64,000 bases of DNA, from positions 141,501 to 205,500 of the forward strand of contig CAUYUJ010004703.1 of NCBI GenBank assembly GCA_963575745.1. The letters are read 5' to 3'. The notes under the pieces are model-generated. The model searched no databases and was not told the origin of the DNA. It saw only the letters and a list, made by a program, of their open reading frames with translations. A program made the translations under genes and the position numbers. This DNA comes from Prorocentrum cordatum (taxonomy: Eukaryota > Sar > Dinophyceae > Prorocentrales > Prorocentraceae). Of this stretch, positions 8,675 through 17,766 are shown piece after piece. Position 1 is the stretch's first letter, and every line of letters starts with the position of its first letter.

Positions 8675-9910
8675 GATGCCGAACTTTCCCTTGCCGAAGA
8701 AGGGCAAGCGCAGGGCGGCCAGCCAGAACCAGTCGGTGAAGAAGGTAAAGAAGGCAGTAATGAAGGCCGCAGACAGCCCCCCCCCAAGCGCATACCCTAC
8801 GTGAGGCACGGGATCCGCACAGTAAAATCTCGGAACGAGAGGATGAAGTGGCGCGCGGGGCTGTCCGACTTCATGAACAAGGGGCAGAAGCACGTCATCG
8901 ACGTGCTCAAGAAGCACGGCCACTTGCCAGAGTGGGCGGGGGCCAACTGCCCGCTCTGCACCAAGGGCACCCTCGGCAAGCTTCAAAAGTGGTCTGATAA
9001 GCAGGGCGGATGGGGCCACAGGTGCAACCACAGTGGGTGCCATCGGCACGTCTTGCCGCGCGCGTTTCACCCGATCTTCGTGGCAGGCACAGGGCAATCG
9101 CACGCGCCCCTGCGAGATCAGGCGTCCGCCTTATTCTCGGCCGTGGCGGGGGCCTCGCAGGTGTGCACTGGGCGCCTCGTCCAGAATAATCACAAGATGG
9201 TCGAAGGCATATGCGGGCGCCTGTATGCGGCCAGGGAGAGATACGTCGCGGCGAAAGAGAAGTCCATCCAGTTCGGCCAGGGCGAGGCCTGGAAGGACAT
9301 CGAGGCCGACGAGGTGGACCTCGCGAAAAAGGTGTCCGAGGACGGCGGCTCCAGCCCTGTCGACTGGGAGCAGTGGGGCGGGATCTTGGAGAGAGGCGCT
9401 CCAGACGCGCTCGTGCTCTTTAGGCTGAGGCCCGTGAAGACGAAGAAGAGGGCGCCAGGCCCAGGGGCCATTCGCAAGCGGGACGGGATGCCCGCGGCGA
9501 AGAAGTGGCTCAAGGGCCGCCGCGTCATTCTGCACGCGGACGGCGCCAAGAGTTACAGGGTCAAGTTGGACGGCGTGAAGCACGACTACGTCGTCCATTG
9601 CCGCAAGCGCGTCAATGTCAACGGGAAGCGCATCTGGGCGAGGCCGAAGTACGCCAAGCCCCGCTTCCACAACATTGCCGAGGACGGCGCGCCCACACAG
9701 AAATTGTGGGTGATGGCTGGGACGCAGGTAATCGACCGCTGCTGGCACGGTCTCCGCAAGCACCTCGGCAGCGTCAAGGTCGTGAATACAAAGCTTCTCC
9801 GCCAGAAGATCCGTTCGTTCCAGTGGGAATACTGGAACCGCGGTGCCGACTACTGGCAGCGCACGGGGGACATGCTGATCGACTTGTGGCACAAGGACTT
9901 CGGTAAATGA
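8675..9910 (+). CDS. ISXO2/IS1595-like (Merlin-type) DDE transposase, probable 1-nt frameshift near the start
   Basis: The main frame (8801-9910) encodes 369 aa. Numbering from MRHGIR, there is a zinc ribbon with C50, C53, C75 and C80 (CPLC and CNHSGC). The candidate acidic triad is D170 in IEADEVDL, D247 in HADGAKSYR and D312 in VIDRCWHGLRKHL, where ISXO2 relatives usually show NxIExxW. It should cut and rejoin DNA at inverted repeats. Upstream, MPNFPLPKKGKRR from 8675 reads through a basic stretch to SPPPS; shifting one base in the nine-C run at 8777-8785 would join it as PPPKRIPYVRHGIR. So the basic N-terminus was probably lost by a homopolymer indel. No intron is seen, consistent with the spliced-leader relic upstream. 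It is the only transposase in the candidate mobile unit. Confidence 0.75.
   Translation, partial: DAELSLAEEGQAQGGQPEPVGEEGKEGSNEGRRQPPPKRIPYVRHGIRTVKSRNERMKWRAGLSDFMNKGQKHVIDVLKKHGHLPEWAGANCPLCTKGTLGKLQKWSDKQGGWGHRCNHSGCHRHVLPRAFHPIFVAGTGQSHAPLRDQASALFSAVAGASQVCTGRLVQNNHKMVEGICGRLYAARERYVAAKEKSIQFGQGEAWKDIEADEVDLAKKVSEDGGSSPVDWEQWGGILERGAPDALVLFRLRPVKTKKRAPGPGAIRKRDGMPAAKKWLKGRRVILHADGAKSYRVKLDGVKHDYVVHCRKRVNVNGKRIWARPKYAKPRFHNIAEDGAPTQKLWVMAGTQVIDRCWHGLRKHLGSVKVVNTKLLRQKIRSFQWEYWNRGADYWQRTGDMLIDLWHKDFGK
8777..8785 (+). other. Nine-C run, probable frameshift site in the transposase gene
   Basis: Coding-like sequence upstream (basic, Lys-rich) and downstream (transposase) is in different frames that would be joined by a one-base change in this homopolymer. 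Confidence 0.55.
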
Positions 9911-10225
9911 GCCCGCGCGGCTCGGCTTGGCGACGCGGGGCATCCAGCGGCCAGCGCTGCCCCGCGCGATTTCAACTTATTAGAGCGATGTTAGCGATGC
10001 GCCTAAACGCCTCCTCACGGAGCCGACTCAGAAAAAGGGTCAACACCAGTCCCGCATTCCATAATCGTGATCACGTCGCCGTCGCCCCTCCTCCTCCTGT
10101 CCACAAATGCCACTGTCCTCCTACCTGGCGGCTCGCCCCCCGCAGCTCGTCTGCGCTCAGCGTTTGCGCGGCCTTGCCCGCCCGCCAAGGCCTCCGCCCG
10201 CTCCGCCTTTCTCGCCCCGCCAGCC

Positions 10226-12798
10226 ATGGCCAGCGCCCCTGCCGACCAGGTCCCCTCTTTGGGGCAGGTCGCACACGACGCTGCCGGCGACGGCAAGCTG
10301 ACCTTCGAGGAGGCGAGCTTGATGGTCAGCGGGAGCAAGTTGGACTTTTACCCCTCGAAGTGCGTCAAGAAGGACAGGTTGTCTTTCGCTGGTGACCTTT
10401 CAATGTTCGACCTCCCCCTGGTGCCGATCGCAAATTCGAGCACTACGAAATTGGTAGCAGTCGCCGACGTCGCGTCCGACTACGCGGGCCCAATTGACTT
10501 CAAAAAGGTCCACGAGCTGTGCTGCAATGGCAATTTCAAGGGCTTGCAGGACCCATTGTCTCTCAAGAAGGAGCCTGCAATTCCGCGCGCGATGCAGCTG
10601 TTCATCATGCGCGAGAACCCCGCGGACCCCGAGCGCTCCACCTACCGCATCCTCAAGATTGTCAGCTTCGAGAAGAACAGAGTCGACGCTGCGACCATCT
10701 TGAGCTGCGCCCGCAGGGAGTCCCACAAGATCAACTACGGCAAAAACTTCAGGTCGGGCTCGATTGCGTTCCAGTGAATGTTGGAGAAGCTCGAGGGCTA
10801 CCAGATACGGTGGGGGCATTAGATAAGGAACGCCCTCCTGAGTGCCAGACTCTGGCGCATTCCCCCCGCGGGCTGCGTGGCAAATGTTTGAGCGCCCATC
10901 GGCCGCGAGACCCTTGCGTCCTTCTCGAAGCTATTCTTATCCAAGGCCTCCACCGTAAGGTACTACACGATCAAGCCGCAGCACGAGCGGAAGCAGCCGC
11001 TAGAGCAAGATGGGCGCGCGCAGGGGTACGCGTTCATCCGTGAGCACGGCCCTCGCAGTAACAACATGAACCAGTTCCTGGAGTGGGCCGACGCGGAGGT
11101 GAATAGAGAGGGGTCGAACATTTTCGGTTGGCCAGCCGCCAAGGCGGAGACCGCTTTGCGCAATCATCAGAAAGGGAGGACAAACGCCAAGCCGATTGCG
11201 CGATGGAGTTTGACGGTGAAGGATTTCGCTGGCTGGTTCCTCAACGGCGTCCTCAAGTTCACGATTGGCACCCTCCATCTGCACGGGGCCTTGTGGATCG
11301 GGAAGTCCAGGGTCGGCAAGAACAACGGCTCCAAGACTTTGGCCTGGGCGCACTCGGCGTGCAGCATCCAGATGAAGGGGTCCGCCGACGACATCGCCTT
11401 CCTGACTGTCAAGCATATGGATTTCTTCCAGGGAGAGCCGACGACGGACGTCCTTCCTGGGATTTTCGACGACGGCCTCCTGCAGAAGGTTCGGTGGTCA
11501 CGCGTGGCCCCTGCCCTTACTGCCCGCTCTTTCCTGGGGGGGAGGGAGTGCGGTTCTTTTAGTCGGGGTGGCCCCGATCGAGGCGAACCCTTGCGACCCT
11601 CTCCCGCTTGGAAATCGCGGTGGTGGTGATAGGGCCAGCGCGTGACCGACTGAAGGTATCGGCTGACGTCCTCAAGGCTTTCCTCAACCCCAAAGAGGAG
11701 GACGCCCTGCTGTGGGCTCGGTGGGGCGGCTGCGGTTTCGAGCAAGGGTCGCGCAGGCAAGCCGTTGCTAACCCTTACGACCGCGACGCGGAGATGGCGG
11801 CGCTGGATGCCGCGACGCGCAATAAGTACGACTTGGACCGCTTCAAGAAGATCGTCGCCCCGTCACTCGAGGAGGTGAAGACCGAGGAGGACTTCAATGC
11901 CATCCTCGCCAGGTCGCACTTCGTCGTGGTCACGGACCTCGGCGTGCACTGGCGCGTGGCGTCCGCAGATCTGGAGGACGGCGCCGAGTTCATGCCGTGG
12001 CCCAACCCCAGAGCCCCCGACCTCTTCGCCAGCGAGGTGCGGGACGCGTCGTCGCCAGCTGTCCGCCCGCTCCCTTCAGACTATGCCGACAAGATGGAAT
12101 GGTATATCGGCTACATGAGCAGTCTGGTGGAGGGCTGTGACGCGCCCACGGTTGCGACGGTCCGCATTGCCCCGATGTTTGGTGATGGCCCTGGACGCAC
12201 GGTTTCCGTTGTCGGCAGCATTTCGGGGTTCGTCGAGCCAGGCGCGGCTGCAAGCGCATCGTCCGCCCCCGCGGCCGCTTCGGCGTCTCGTTCCGATGGC
12301 GCGGCAGACGCAGCAGCCGCGGCCGCTTCGGCGTCTCGCCCCGACGACGCGGCAGACGCACCATATGAGGACGACGTGTTCGGTCTCGGCGGCGGCATGG
12401 ATGGGCCAGAGGAGAGCGCCCCCGCCGCAAGCGCCGCGCAGCCTGACATCGTGGGACGTTGCGGGGAACTGACGAAGGAGGACCAGGACGAGCAGATCGC
12501 CATTTTCAAGAGCCTCGCCAGGGCGCACCACGGCGCCTTCGAGGACTTGTGCTCGCCTCCGCCAGTGAAGAGGGCGAAGGGGCTCATGGTGGGATGCGGA
12601 GGTCCGCTGTCGGGAGAGGACGCCGCGGAACAAGAGGCGATATTCGCCTCCATCGTCGCCTCGGCCCACGGGGAGACGATCGCCGTCGACGACGACGACG
12701 ACAACGACGGCACCCTGGAGGCCGAGCTCGGGCGCCTGATTGAACAGGGCGATCAGGCTTCGGAGCCGGCGGCAGCGCCCCCCAGCGATACCGAGTGA
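10226..12798 (+). CDS. P-loop ATPase/helicase-like gene, three exons, one in-frame TGA
   Basis: Joining 10226-10809, 10960-11488 and 11656-12798 gives one frame of 752 codons, broken only by TGA at 10775-10777. The N-terminus (MASAPADQVPS) has an EF-hand-like loop DAAGDGKLTFEE. In spliced numbering a Walker-A-like GKSRVGKN starts at residue 309, with Asn where Thr/Ser is expected. A Walker-B-like GIFDDG starts at 362, split from the rest by intron 2. Then come WARWGGCGFEQ and AVANPYD, placed like the later motifs of SF3/AAA+ helicases. The tail is Ala/Ser/Asp-rich with two copies of an EQxAIFxS motif. I recognise it only as a helicase-like ATPase. The ATG in AGCCATGG is favoured; an upstream in-frame ATG exists at 10067. 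It is the last gene of the candidate mobile unit. Confidence 0.6.
10775..10777 (+). other. In-frame TGA followed at once by ATG
   Basis: Exon 1 reads GSIAFQ, TGA, then MLEKLEGYQIR in the same frame, continuing across intron 1 into YYTIKPQHE. A nonsense mutation in a once continuous gene is the simplest reading. Termination with immediate reinitiation at the abutting ATG is an alternative. Confidence 0.6.
10810..10959 (+). other. Intron 1, an introner with terminal inverted repeats (family R7)
   Basis: A 150-bp GT-AG intron splits a CGG codon and restores the frame exactly. Its ends are inverted repeats: GGTGGGGGCATTAGATAAG at the start, and GGTGGAGGCCTTGGATAAG when the end is reverse-complemented. 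A second copy of the same sequence family lies at 59077-59231. Confidence 0.75.
11489..11655 (+). other. Intron 2, introner-like with inverted ends
   Basis: A 167-bp GT-AG intron joins DDGLLQK to VSADVLKAFL in phase. AAGGT is present at both exon-intron joints. Near-terminal inverted repeats are GGTCACGCGTGGCCC (11496-11510) and GGGCCAGCGCGTGACC (11632-11647), matching but for one extra base. Confidence 0.75.
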
Positions 12799-12902
12799 GC
12801 GGGCGGCCGCGCCCTGCGAGCGCGCATTGGGCGCTACGCAGTCGGCGCCGAGGGCCGTCGGCGCGACGCGTGCGCTCACGTATGAACCACTATTGTTTTG
12901 TA

Positions 12903-13118
12903 CTATGCCGACGGAGGAGGACGAGGAGGAGGACGAGGAGGAGGAGGAGGAGGAGGAGGAGGAGGAGGAGGAGGAGGAGGAGGAGGGGGGAGGAGGAGGA
13001 GGAGGAGGAGGAGGAGGAGGAGGAGGGGGGGAGGAGGAGGAGGAGGAGGGGGAGGGGAGGGGGAGGAGGGGGAGGAGGAAGGGGGAGGGGGGGCGGAGAG
13101 GGGGGGGGAGGAGGAGTC
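12903..13118. repeat. GGA/GAG low-complexity tract
   Basis: Uninterrupted GAGGAGGAG passes into G-rich GGGGGAGG. All long open frames here (poly-Glu, poly-Gly or poly-Arg and their Ser/Pro/Leu complements) are artefacts of the repeat. Confidence 0.95.
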
Positions 13119-13138
13119 AACAAAAAACGCTTGAGAAA

Positions 13139-13237
13139 ACAAAAAAATACAAACAAAAACAAACAAAAACTATGATTTCGGGAGAACTTCGGGGGGGGGA
13201 GGCCAAGGTTCTCCCGAAATCATGTTTTTTTTTTTTT
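13139..13237 (+). terminator. A-tract, 16-bp perfect hairpin, T-tract
   Basis: ATGATTTCGGGAGAAC (13172-13187) and its exact reverse complement (13208-13223) form a hairpin with a 20-base G-rich loop. An A-rich tract precedes it (13139-13170) and thirteen T follow (13225-13237). In bacteria this would look like a bidirectional intrinsic terminator. Here it may be a 3'-end signal or a foldback insertion just inside the right end of the candidate mobile unit. Confidence 0.4.
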
Positions 13238-13279
13238 CCAATGGCTTTCGCTGTTTTTCGCAATGTCGCTCATTTCTCG

Positions 13280-13375
13280 CAGGTCTTCGAAGGCGTTCGA
13301 GGAGGAGGAGGAGGACGACGAGGACGAGGAGGAGGAGGAGGAGGAAGAGGAGGAGGAGGAGAAAGACGACGAGCA
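13280..13375. repeat. GAGGAC/GAGGAG tract
   Basis: A second GA-rich simple tract at the inner edge of the right inverted end, mirroring the CT-rich tract inside the left end. Confidence 0.85.
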
Positions 13376-13408
13376 AACGATCAGTCAAGGTTTTGTGATT
13401 TTGGTGGT

Positions 13409-13509
13409 TTGGGGGTGCTGGGGGGGGGGGGCGACCAAATATATGCATAAAAATGTGTACTCATACATGTGTGACGCATAGCTTGCACCGCGTACGTTGC
13501 ACAACGTAT
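13409..13509 (-). repeat. Right inverted end of the candidate mobile unit
   Basis: TTGGGGGTGCTG, a G-tract, an ATATATGC block and GTACGTTGCACAACGTAT occur in the reverse order and orientation of 5683-5858. Confidence 0.5.
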
Positions 13510-13638
13510 ATGCACCACATCTATTGCTAGAAACATATTATGTACCAGCTGGGGGAGCCTGTGAGTCTTGAGCGCAGCGCGGGATCACACTGGCAGGCAC
13601 GATGACAATTCCCCTCCAGACACTCCCGCCCGGTTGAT

Positions 13639-13860
13639 TTGGAGCGGATGCGGGTCAAACTTGACAACGGGCTCCACCAGCTCCGAGAAGCTCCCACGCG
13701 CGCCAAAACTGTCCATCGCTATCACGCCACCAACTTGTTGGGTCCATGCTGGCTGGTTTTTTCATGCAAGCCGAAGGAATTACGTCGGACAGCCGCGGAC
13801 GAAATATTCGCCGCACACCTTCCAAACCCGCGCAGCGAGTCCGGGGATGCACTTGGATAA
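13639..13860 (+). pseudogene. Weak coding-like fragment, unrecognised
   Basis: A 73-codon frame reads ERMRVKLDNGLHQLREAPTR and later WLVFSCKPKELRRTAADEIF, with an amino-acid balance more natural than the surrounding frames. It ends at a TAA and nothing clear continues it. It could be a fragment of a decayed retroelement gene or chance. The rest of 13510-14800 shows nothing I can identify. Confidence 0.2.
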
Positions 13861-14800
13861 GGGCCGTGACACGGGCGGAACTATGCGATTCGCCGAAGTG
13901 CGAGGCGTATGGGCTGCGTTTGTATGGCATTTGGCCCCACCCGCCTCCGCTGGCTTCCCTCCAACAGCGCCAGGCAGAAAAGGCGTACAAGCGAGTCCCG
14001 ACTTGGGTGAAGTCGAAGTTACCTCTCCTGCCTCGCCGCGCCGCCCCCGTTCTCTCCATGCAAGCAAACTTGCCAGAGTCTACATCACAAAAAGTGTATG
14101 CCTCAAGTTGGTGGATCCTTGTGGCCTCCCAGGCTTCCGGTGTCTTGGTTTCACGAATACGCGGCAGGCCAGCAGACCCTTCAACCTTTCCCCGTGGACC
14201 AACATGTCGTCCTGGATTGCTTGACAATGGCCCCTGGCCCAGAAACGGCCTGCGGATGGCGGACGCCGCAGAACTACGGAAAGCCTCCCCAATGCTGGGG
14301 GTCCGGGTCCTCAAGTAGAGAGACAGTCCTTGGACTTATCTTGAGGCCCCTACTGGCCTGTTGCCTCATTCGGCGCACCCAGAACAAACGCCAGCAGCGA
14401 ACTGGCCAAGCTGTAACCCGTGGCCTCGGCCCGATTGCACCGGTGAAATCTCGAGTTGCGCAGGTGCACGCGCCGGGCACGCAAGGGGAGGGAGAGGAAG
14501 CGAAATGAAAGGCAGACGAGGGAGAGAAGGGAAAGGGAAACATGATGGCGGCGACCGCGCAAAGAGATGTCTCCTGGATGGGATCCCAGAAAAGGCTCAA
14601 AACTTCAAAATCCTCGACCCTCGACCATCGAAACTCGAGAACGCGAGGCGGGAATTTCGATATATGTCCAGCCCGATGGTGCGGCTGATTTGGATACGTT
14701 CGGGCCCCAGGGCCCCCCAAAATGCAGAGCAATGGTCAAAGGCAGGCCGGTGTCCTGGAAATTGGATACGGAGAAATCCCGGCCGCGAAGAGATGACCAG

Positions 14801-15022
14801 GAACCGACCGTCCCGGCATTCCGATAGGCCTACCACGAAATGCTCTTAGAACTCAAATGTTCTAAGAGCAAAAACATGTTCTTAAAATTTAAGCCCGAAG
14901 CGTTAAACAAAGACAGTCCCAACTAGAAATGTTCTGATAACATTTCGTGGAAACCACAAAAGGTGACTTGAACATTGTTTGGTAGGCCGAACGGCACGCC
15001 AGGACGCTTCGCCACTGCTTGA
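14801..15022. repeat. R2 element copy 1
   Basis: It runs from CCGACCGTCCCGGCATTCC through an inner inverted pair (CACGAAATG near the left, CATTTCGTGG near the right) to CGCTTCGCCACTGCTTGA. It shares this whole plan with 26231-26463, 29978-30210, 46348-46578 and the interrupted copy at 48834-50224. Confidence 0.85.
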
Positions 15023-15261
15023 AAGACGTGCTGCAGCGGATTTCTGCGTGGATTTCTGAATGGATTTCTGCCCGAAGCGGCGAGCGAAAAACGAATAACA
15101 TTTCGCGTGGATTTCCCTTGGTTTTCATTCCTGGCCAAACACAATCCGCACGAAATCCACCTCGCAATCTGGAACGACATTCTCCAGGACACACTGGGCC
15201 CATCCCGTCGCTTTCCGAACGAACTCGGCTCTGCGATGGTGGCGCCACGAGAAAGAGTGAT

Positions 15262-15372
15262 GCGGCTGCTTTCCGCCACCACCACAATAAGTTGGAGGGG
15301 GGAAGGAGGTGGTGGACGAGGAGGAGGAGGACGAGGAGGAGGAGGACGAGGAGGAGGAGGAGGACGAGGAGG
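15262..15372. repeat. CCACCACCACAATAAGTTGGAGG head plus GGAGGA tract
   Basis: A head with CCGCCACCACCAC and AAGTTGGAGG followed by a GGAGGAC simple tract. The same head occurs at 40557-40600 and 42100-42140, so it is a dispersed unit with a purine-rich tail. Confidence 0.65.
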
Positions 15373-16170
15373 CCCATCAAAGAAAGCAGCGGAGACGCTG
15401 GGGAGGCGGCGACACGCGCCCCAGGAGGCACGCCCGCCCGCCGGCCTCGTTTAACGCCGCCACGTCGGCCTCCTGCGCGCGCCGCGGACGCGTCGACGCG
15501 CTCGCGGCCGCGGGCCGGCAGTCCCTTCGGACGGTCCCGGGTGACCTCGGAGGCCTCGGGCAGCTCTCGGGCTGCTTCGGGGGGCTTCGGCGGGCCCCAG
15601 GGGGCACTCGGAGTGCGTTCGGGGTGCGCTCGGAAAGGCCGTGGCTTTGCGCTGATGGCGCCTCTAGGACCAAGTCAATATGCTGAACATCCGCGGGTTT
15701 CGAAAAGCTTCGGAATCCTTCGGCGGGCTTCCTAGCGTGCCGGATACTTCTGGTCGTTCCAGGAGGGATGTCGGAAGGTTTCCCACGTGGCCTAATTTAG
15801 TGTTTCGCGCTGCGCGGTCACCGTCGCCCACACGGCCCCTTGGAGAACACACGCTGGTTGGCCCAAGCTAATACAAAAACAGCAAGTCGGAAGGTGGACG
15901 ATGTAGATTTGATTCAGACACTCCTTCAGAATGTCAGAACACGGCAGCAGCACACCGATTCTTCAAATCGATTGGGATCAGAAAATCCAGAAATACCTGC
16001 TTTCAACGACCGGCGTGTACCAGTTCTATGGACCTGAGCGCCAAGCCGAATTCGCGGTTGCCCTCGCGCCCCTGCCGGTGATCTCGGGGGCCCTACACTT
16101 CGGGCTTCGTTGTCTTACGCGCACAAGCGCCTTGAGCATGGCCAGGGGTGACCCTTGAAGCACGCTCTCG
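15373..16170. other. No gene recognised
   Basis: GC-rich at first (15373-15560), then mixed sequence. Open frames are short or compositionally biased. Confidence 0.4.
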
Positions 16171-16174
16171 CCCG

Positions 16175-16700
16175 AATCCCACCAGCCCTCTGGGCGTCGG
16201 TGGTTTAGGGCGTTTCCTCTTCCACTCCTCCCTCTTCCCCTTCGGGGAGGGGTTTACCCCTCCCCCTACCCCCTCCCCACTGACCTGGACAGGAGGGGCG
16301 GGGAGCGGTCAGAGCGTCCAAAACAGCCTCGGCGAGGAAGCCAAAATCATTGATTTTAGCAGGGTTTTGGCCCCATTTTGGCCTCCTGGGGGGGCAGCGC
16401 TAATTAAAGCTCAGCTCTTCTTTGATAGATCTCCTCCAAGATGGCACAAAGAAGCGCCCAGGAGGCCCCAAGAGGTCCCAAGATGACCCCAAGATGGCCC
16501 CAAGAGGCCCCCAAGAGGCCCCCAGAAGGCCCCCAAGAAGACCCTCAGAGGCCCCAAAAGGCCCCCCCCCCCGAGGCACCCAAGACCCCGAAGAGCCCCC
16601 CAGGATCGCCAAGAGACCCTCAAGACGTCCCAGAGTCCCAAGAGGCCCCCAAGAATCGCCCAAGAGATACTCCAAGAGGCTCCTAGAGGCATCCAAGAGA
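16175..16700 (+). repeat. R8 composite: head plus CCAAGAGGCCCC array
   Basis: A head of about 265 bp (starting CCCACCAGCCCTCTGGGCGT, with the landmarks CTTCGGGGAGGGGTTTACC, GAGGAAGCCAAAATC and GCTAATTAA) leads into an array of CCAAGATGGCC/CCAAGAGGCCCC units. The head recurs reverse-complemented at 44935-45200 and, diverged, at 28607-28760, each time attached to the same kind of array. Confidence 0.75.
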
Positions 16701-16714
16701 CCTCTGGCCCTTGT

Positions 16715-16890
16715 GCTTGCCCTCCTCCTCCGCCTCCTCCTCCTCCTCCTGTTCCTCCTTCCTGCTCCTACTCCTTCTCTTCCTCCTCCTCCTCCTCCTC
16801 CTCCGCCTCCTCCTCATCCTATTCATCCTCCGTCTTCCCACTCCCTCATCCATCCATCCATCCACCTCCTCCTTCTCCTCCTCACTCCTT
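16715..16890. repeat. CTC/CTCCTT low-complexity tract
   Basis: Pyrimidine-rich simple sequence with a short CCATC repeat at 16850-16866. Confidence 0.9.
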
Positions 16891-17766
16891 TGCACGGTTC
16901 GGCCGTCCTCCTCTTTGCTGCCGCACTTCCCTGATCACCTCAACTCGCCTGGACATCGTTTCGGGATGGGCTGGTGGGGATAAGCGAAGCGTCTAGAATT
17001 AAAGAGATGCCAAACATGCGAAACATACGTCGGCATGCGTGGGACCACGTGGAGAAGATAAAACACATGTGTATATACACGCTACATAACCTGCCCACAT
17101 GGAGCCGAAGTACAAAACAAATGGAAGAGGGCGGGGCGGTGCTTGCTGAGCAGCCGCAAAATATGCAACGAGGTCGCCAACCCGAAATGTGTCCATCCGG
17201 AGAAACCTGACCGAGCCGATTGTGTTCACCGGAGTCGTGAGGGGGGGGGGGGGCCGAAAAAAACGCTCGGCGACGACACGGCGGCAGATGACGAGGAGAA
17301 CAGCGTGGTTTATGGGGGGCCACCGGCAGGAGCAGGAGGACGACTGGGGAGGCAAACGCGAGGACGAGGAGGACAACATGTAGGAGGACGAGCGCGAAGA
17401 CGAACGAAACTGCGCACATCGCAGTCGACAGCTGTATGGGCCATCGACGTCTTTTGGGGGTCTCTGGGACTCGTGGGGCCGCCTGGCCTGGCACTATCTT
17501 GGATCGTATCGGGGGCCCTTCGAAATCCTTGTTGGGGGCCTTCGGGTTTCTTTTGTGCTGCCCGGGCGCGTCCTCGGGGAACTTCGGCGCAGCTCCATTC
17601 ATGAGGCTGTGGCTCGTAATCGTGAGGTTGTGCATCCCGCTAGCCCTGCATTGCGGCCTCATGCGCCTTCCAGGCGCCCTACGCTGCGAACTCTGTTCGC
17701 AGTTGCACTCGTTTACGCCGCGCCCTGCGTCATCTCAAAACCTTTTTCTCTTGACTTTGCAGATCC
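16891..17766. other. No gene recognised
   Basis: Contains GGATGGGCTGGTGG (16965), a motif shared with 23907 and, reverse-complemented, 43816. No convincing coding region. Confidence 0.4.

Larger units (their letters stand above)
5683..13509 (+). mobile_element. Candidate 7.8-kb multi-gene mobile unit with inverted ends
   Basis: Three colinear blocks at the left are repeated in inverted order and orientation at the right. The first is ATACGTTGCGCAACGTAC (5683-5700) against GTACGTTGCACAACGTAT (13492-13509). The second is an ATATAT/ATGC block (5774-5803 against 13438-13447). The third is a C-tract followed by CAGCACCCCCAA (5806-5858), matched by TTGGGGGTGCTG and a G-tract (13409-13431). Both ends then pass inward into CT-rich (left) and GA-rich (right) tracts. 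Inside, four plus-strand genes, one of them a DDE transposase, all point the same way. No clear target duplication was found, and exact termini are uncertain. Confidence 0.45.

Noticed and set aside
12903-13118. Long poly-Glu, poly-Gly, poly-Arg and poly-Pro open frames
   Set aside because: Pure translation of GGA/GAG simple sequence in every frame on both strands. No gene signal.
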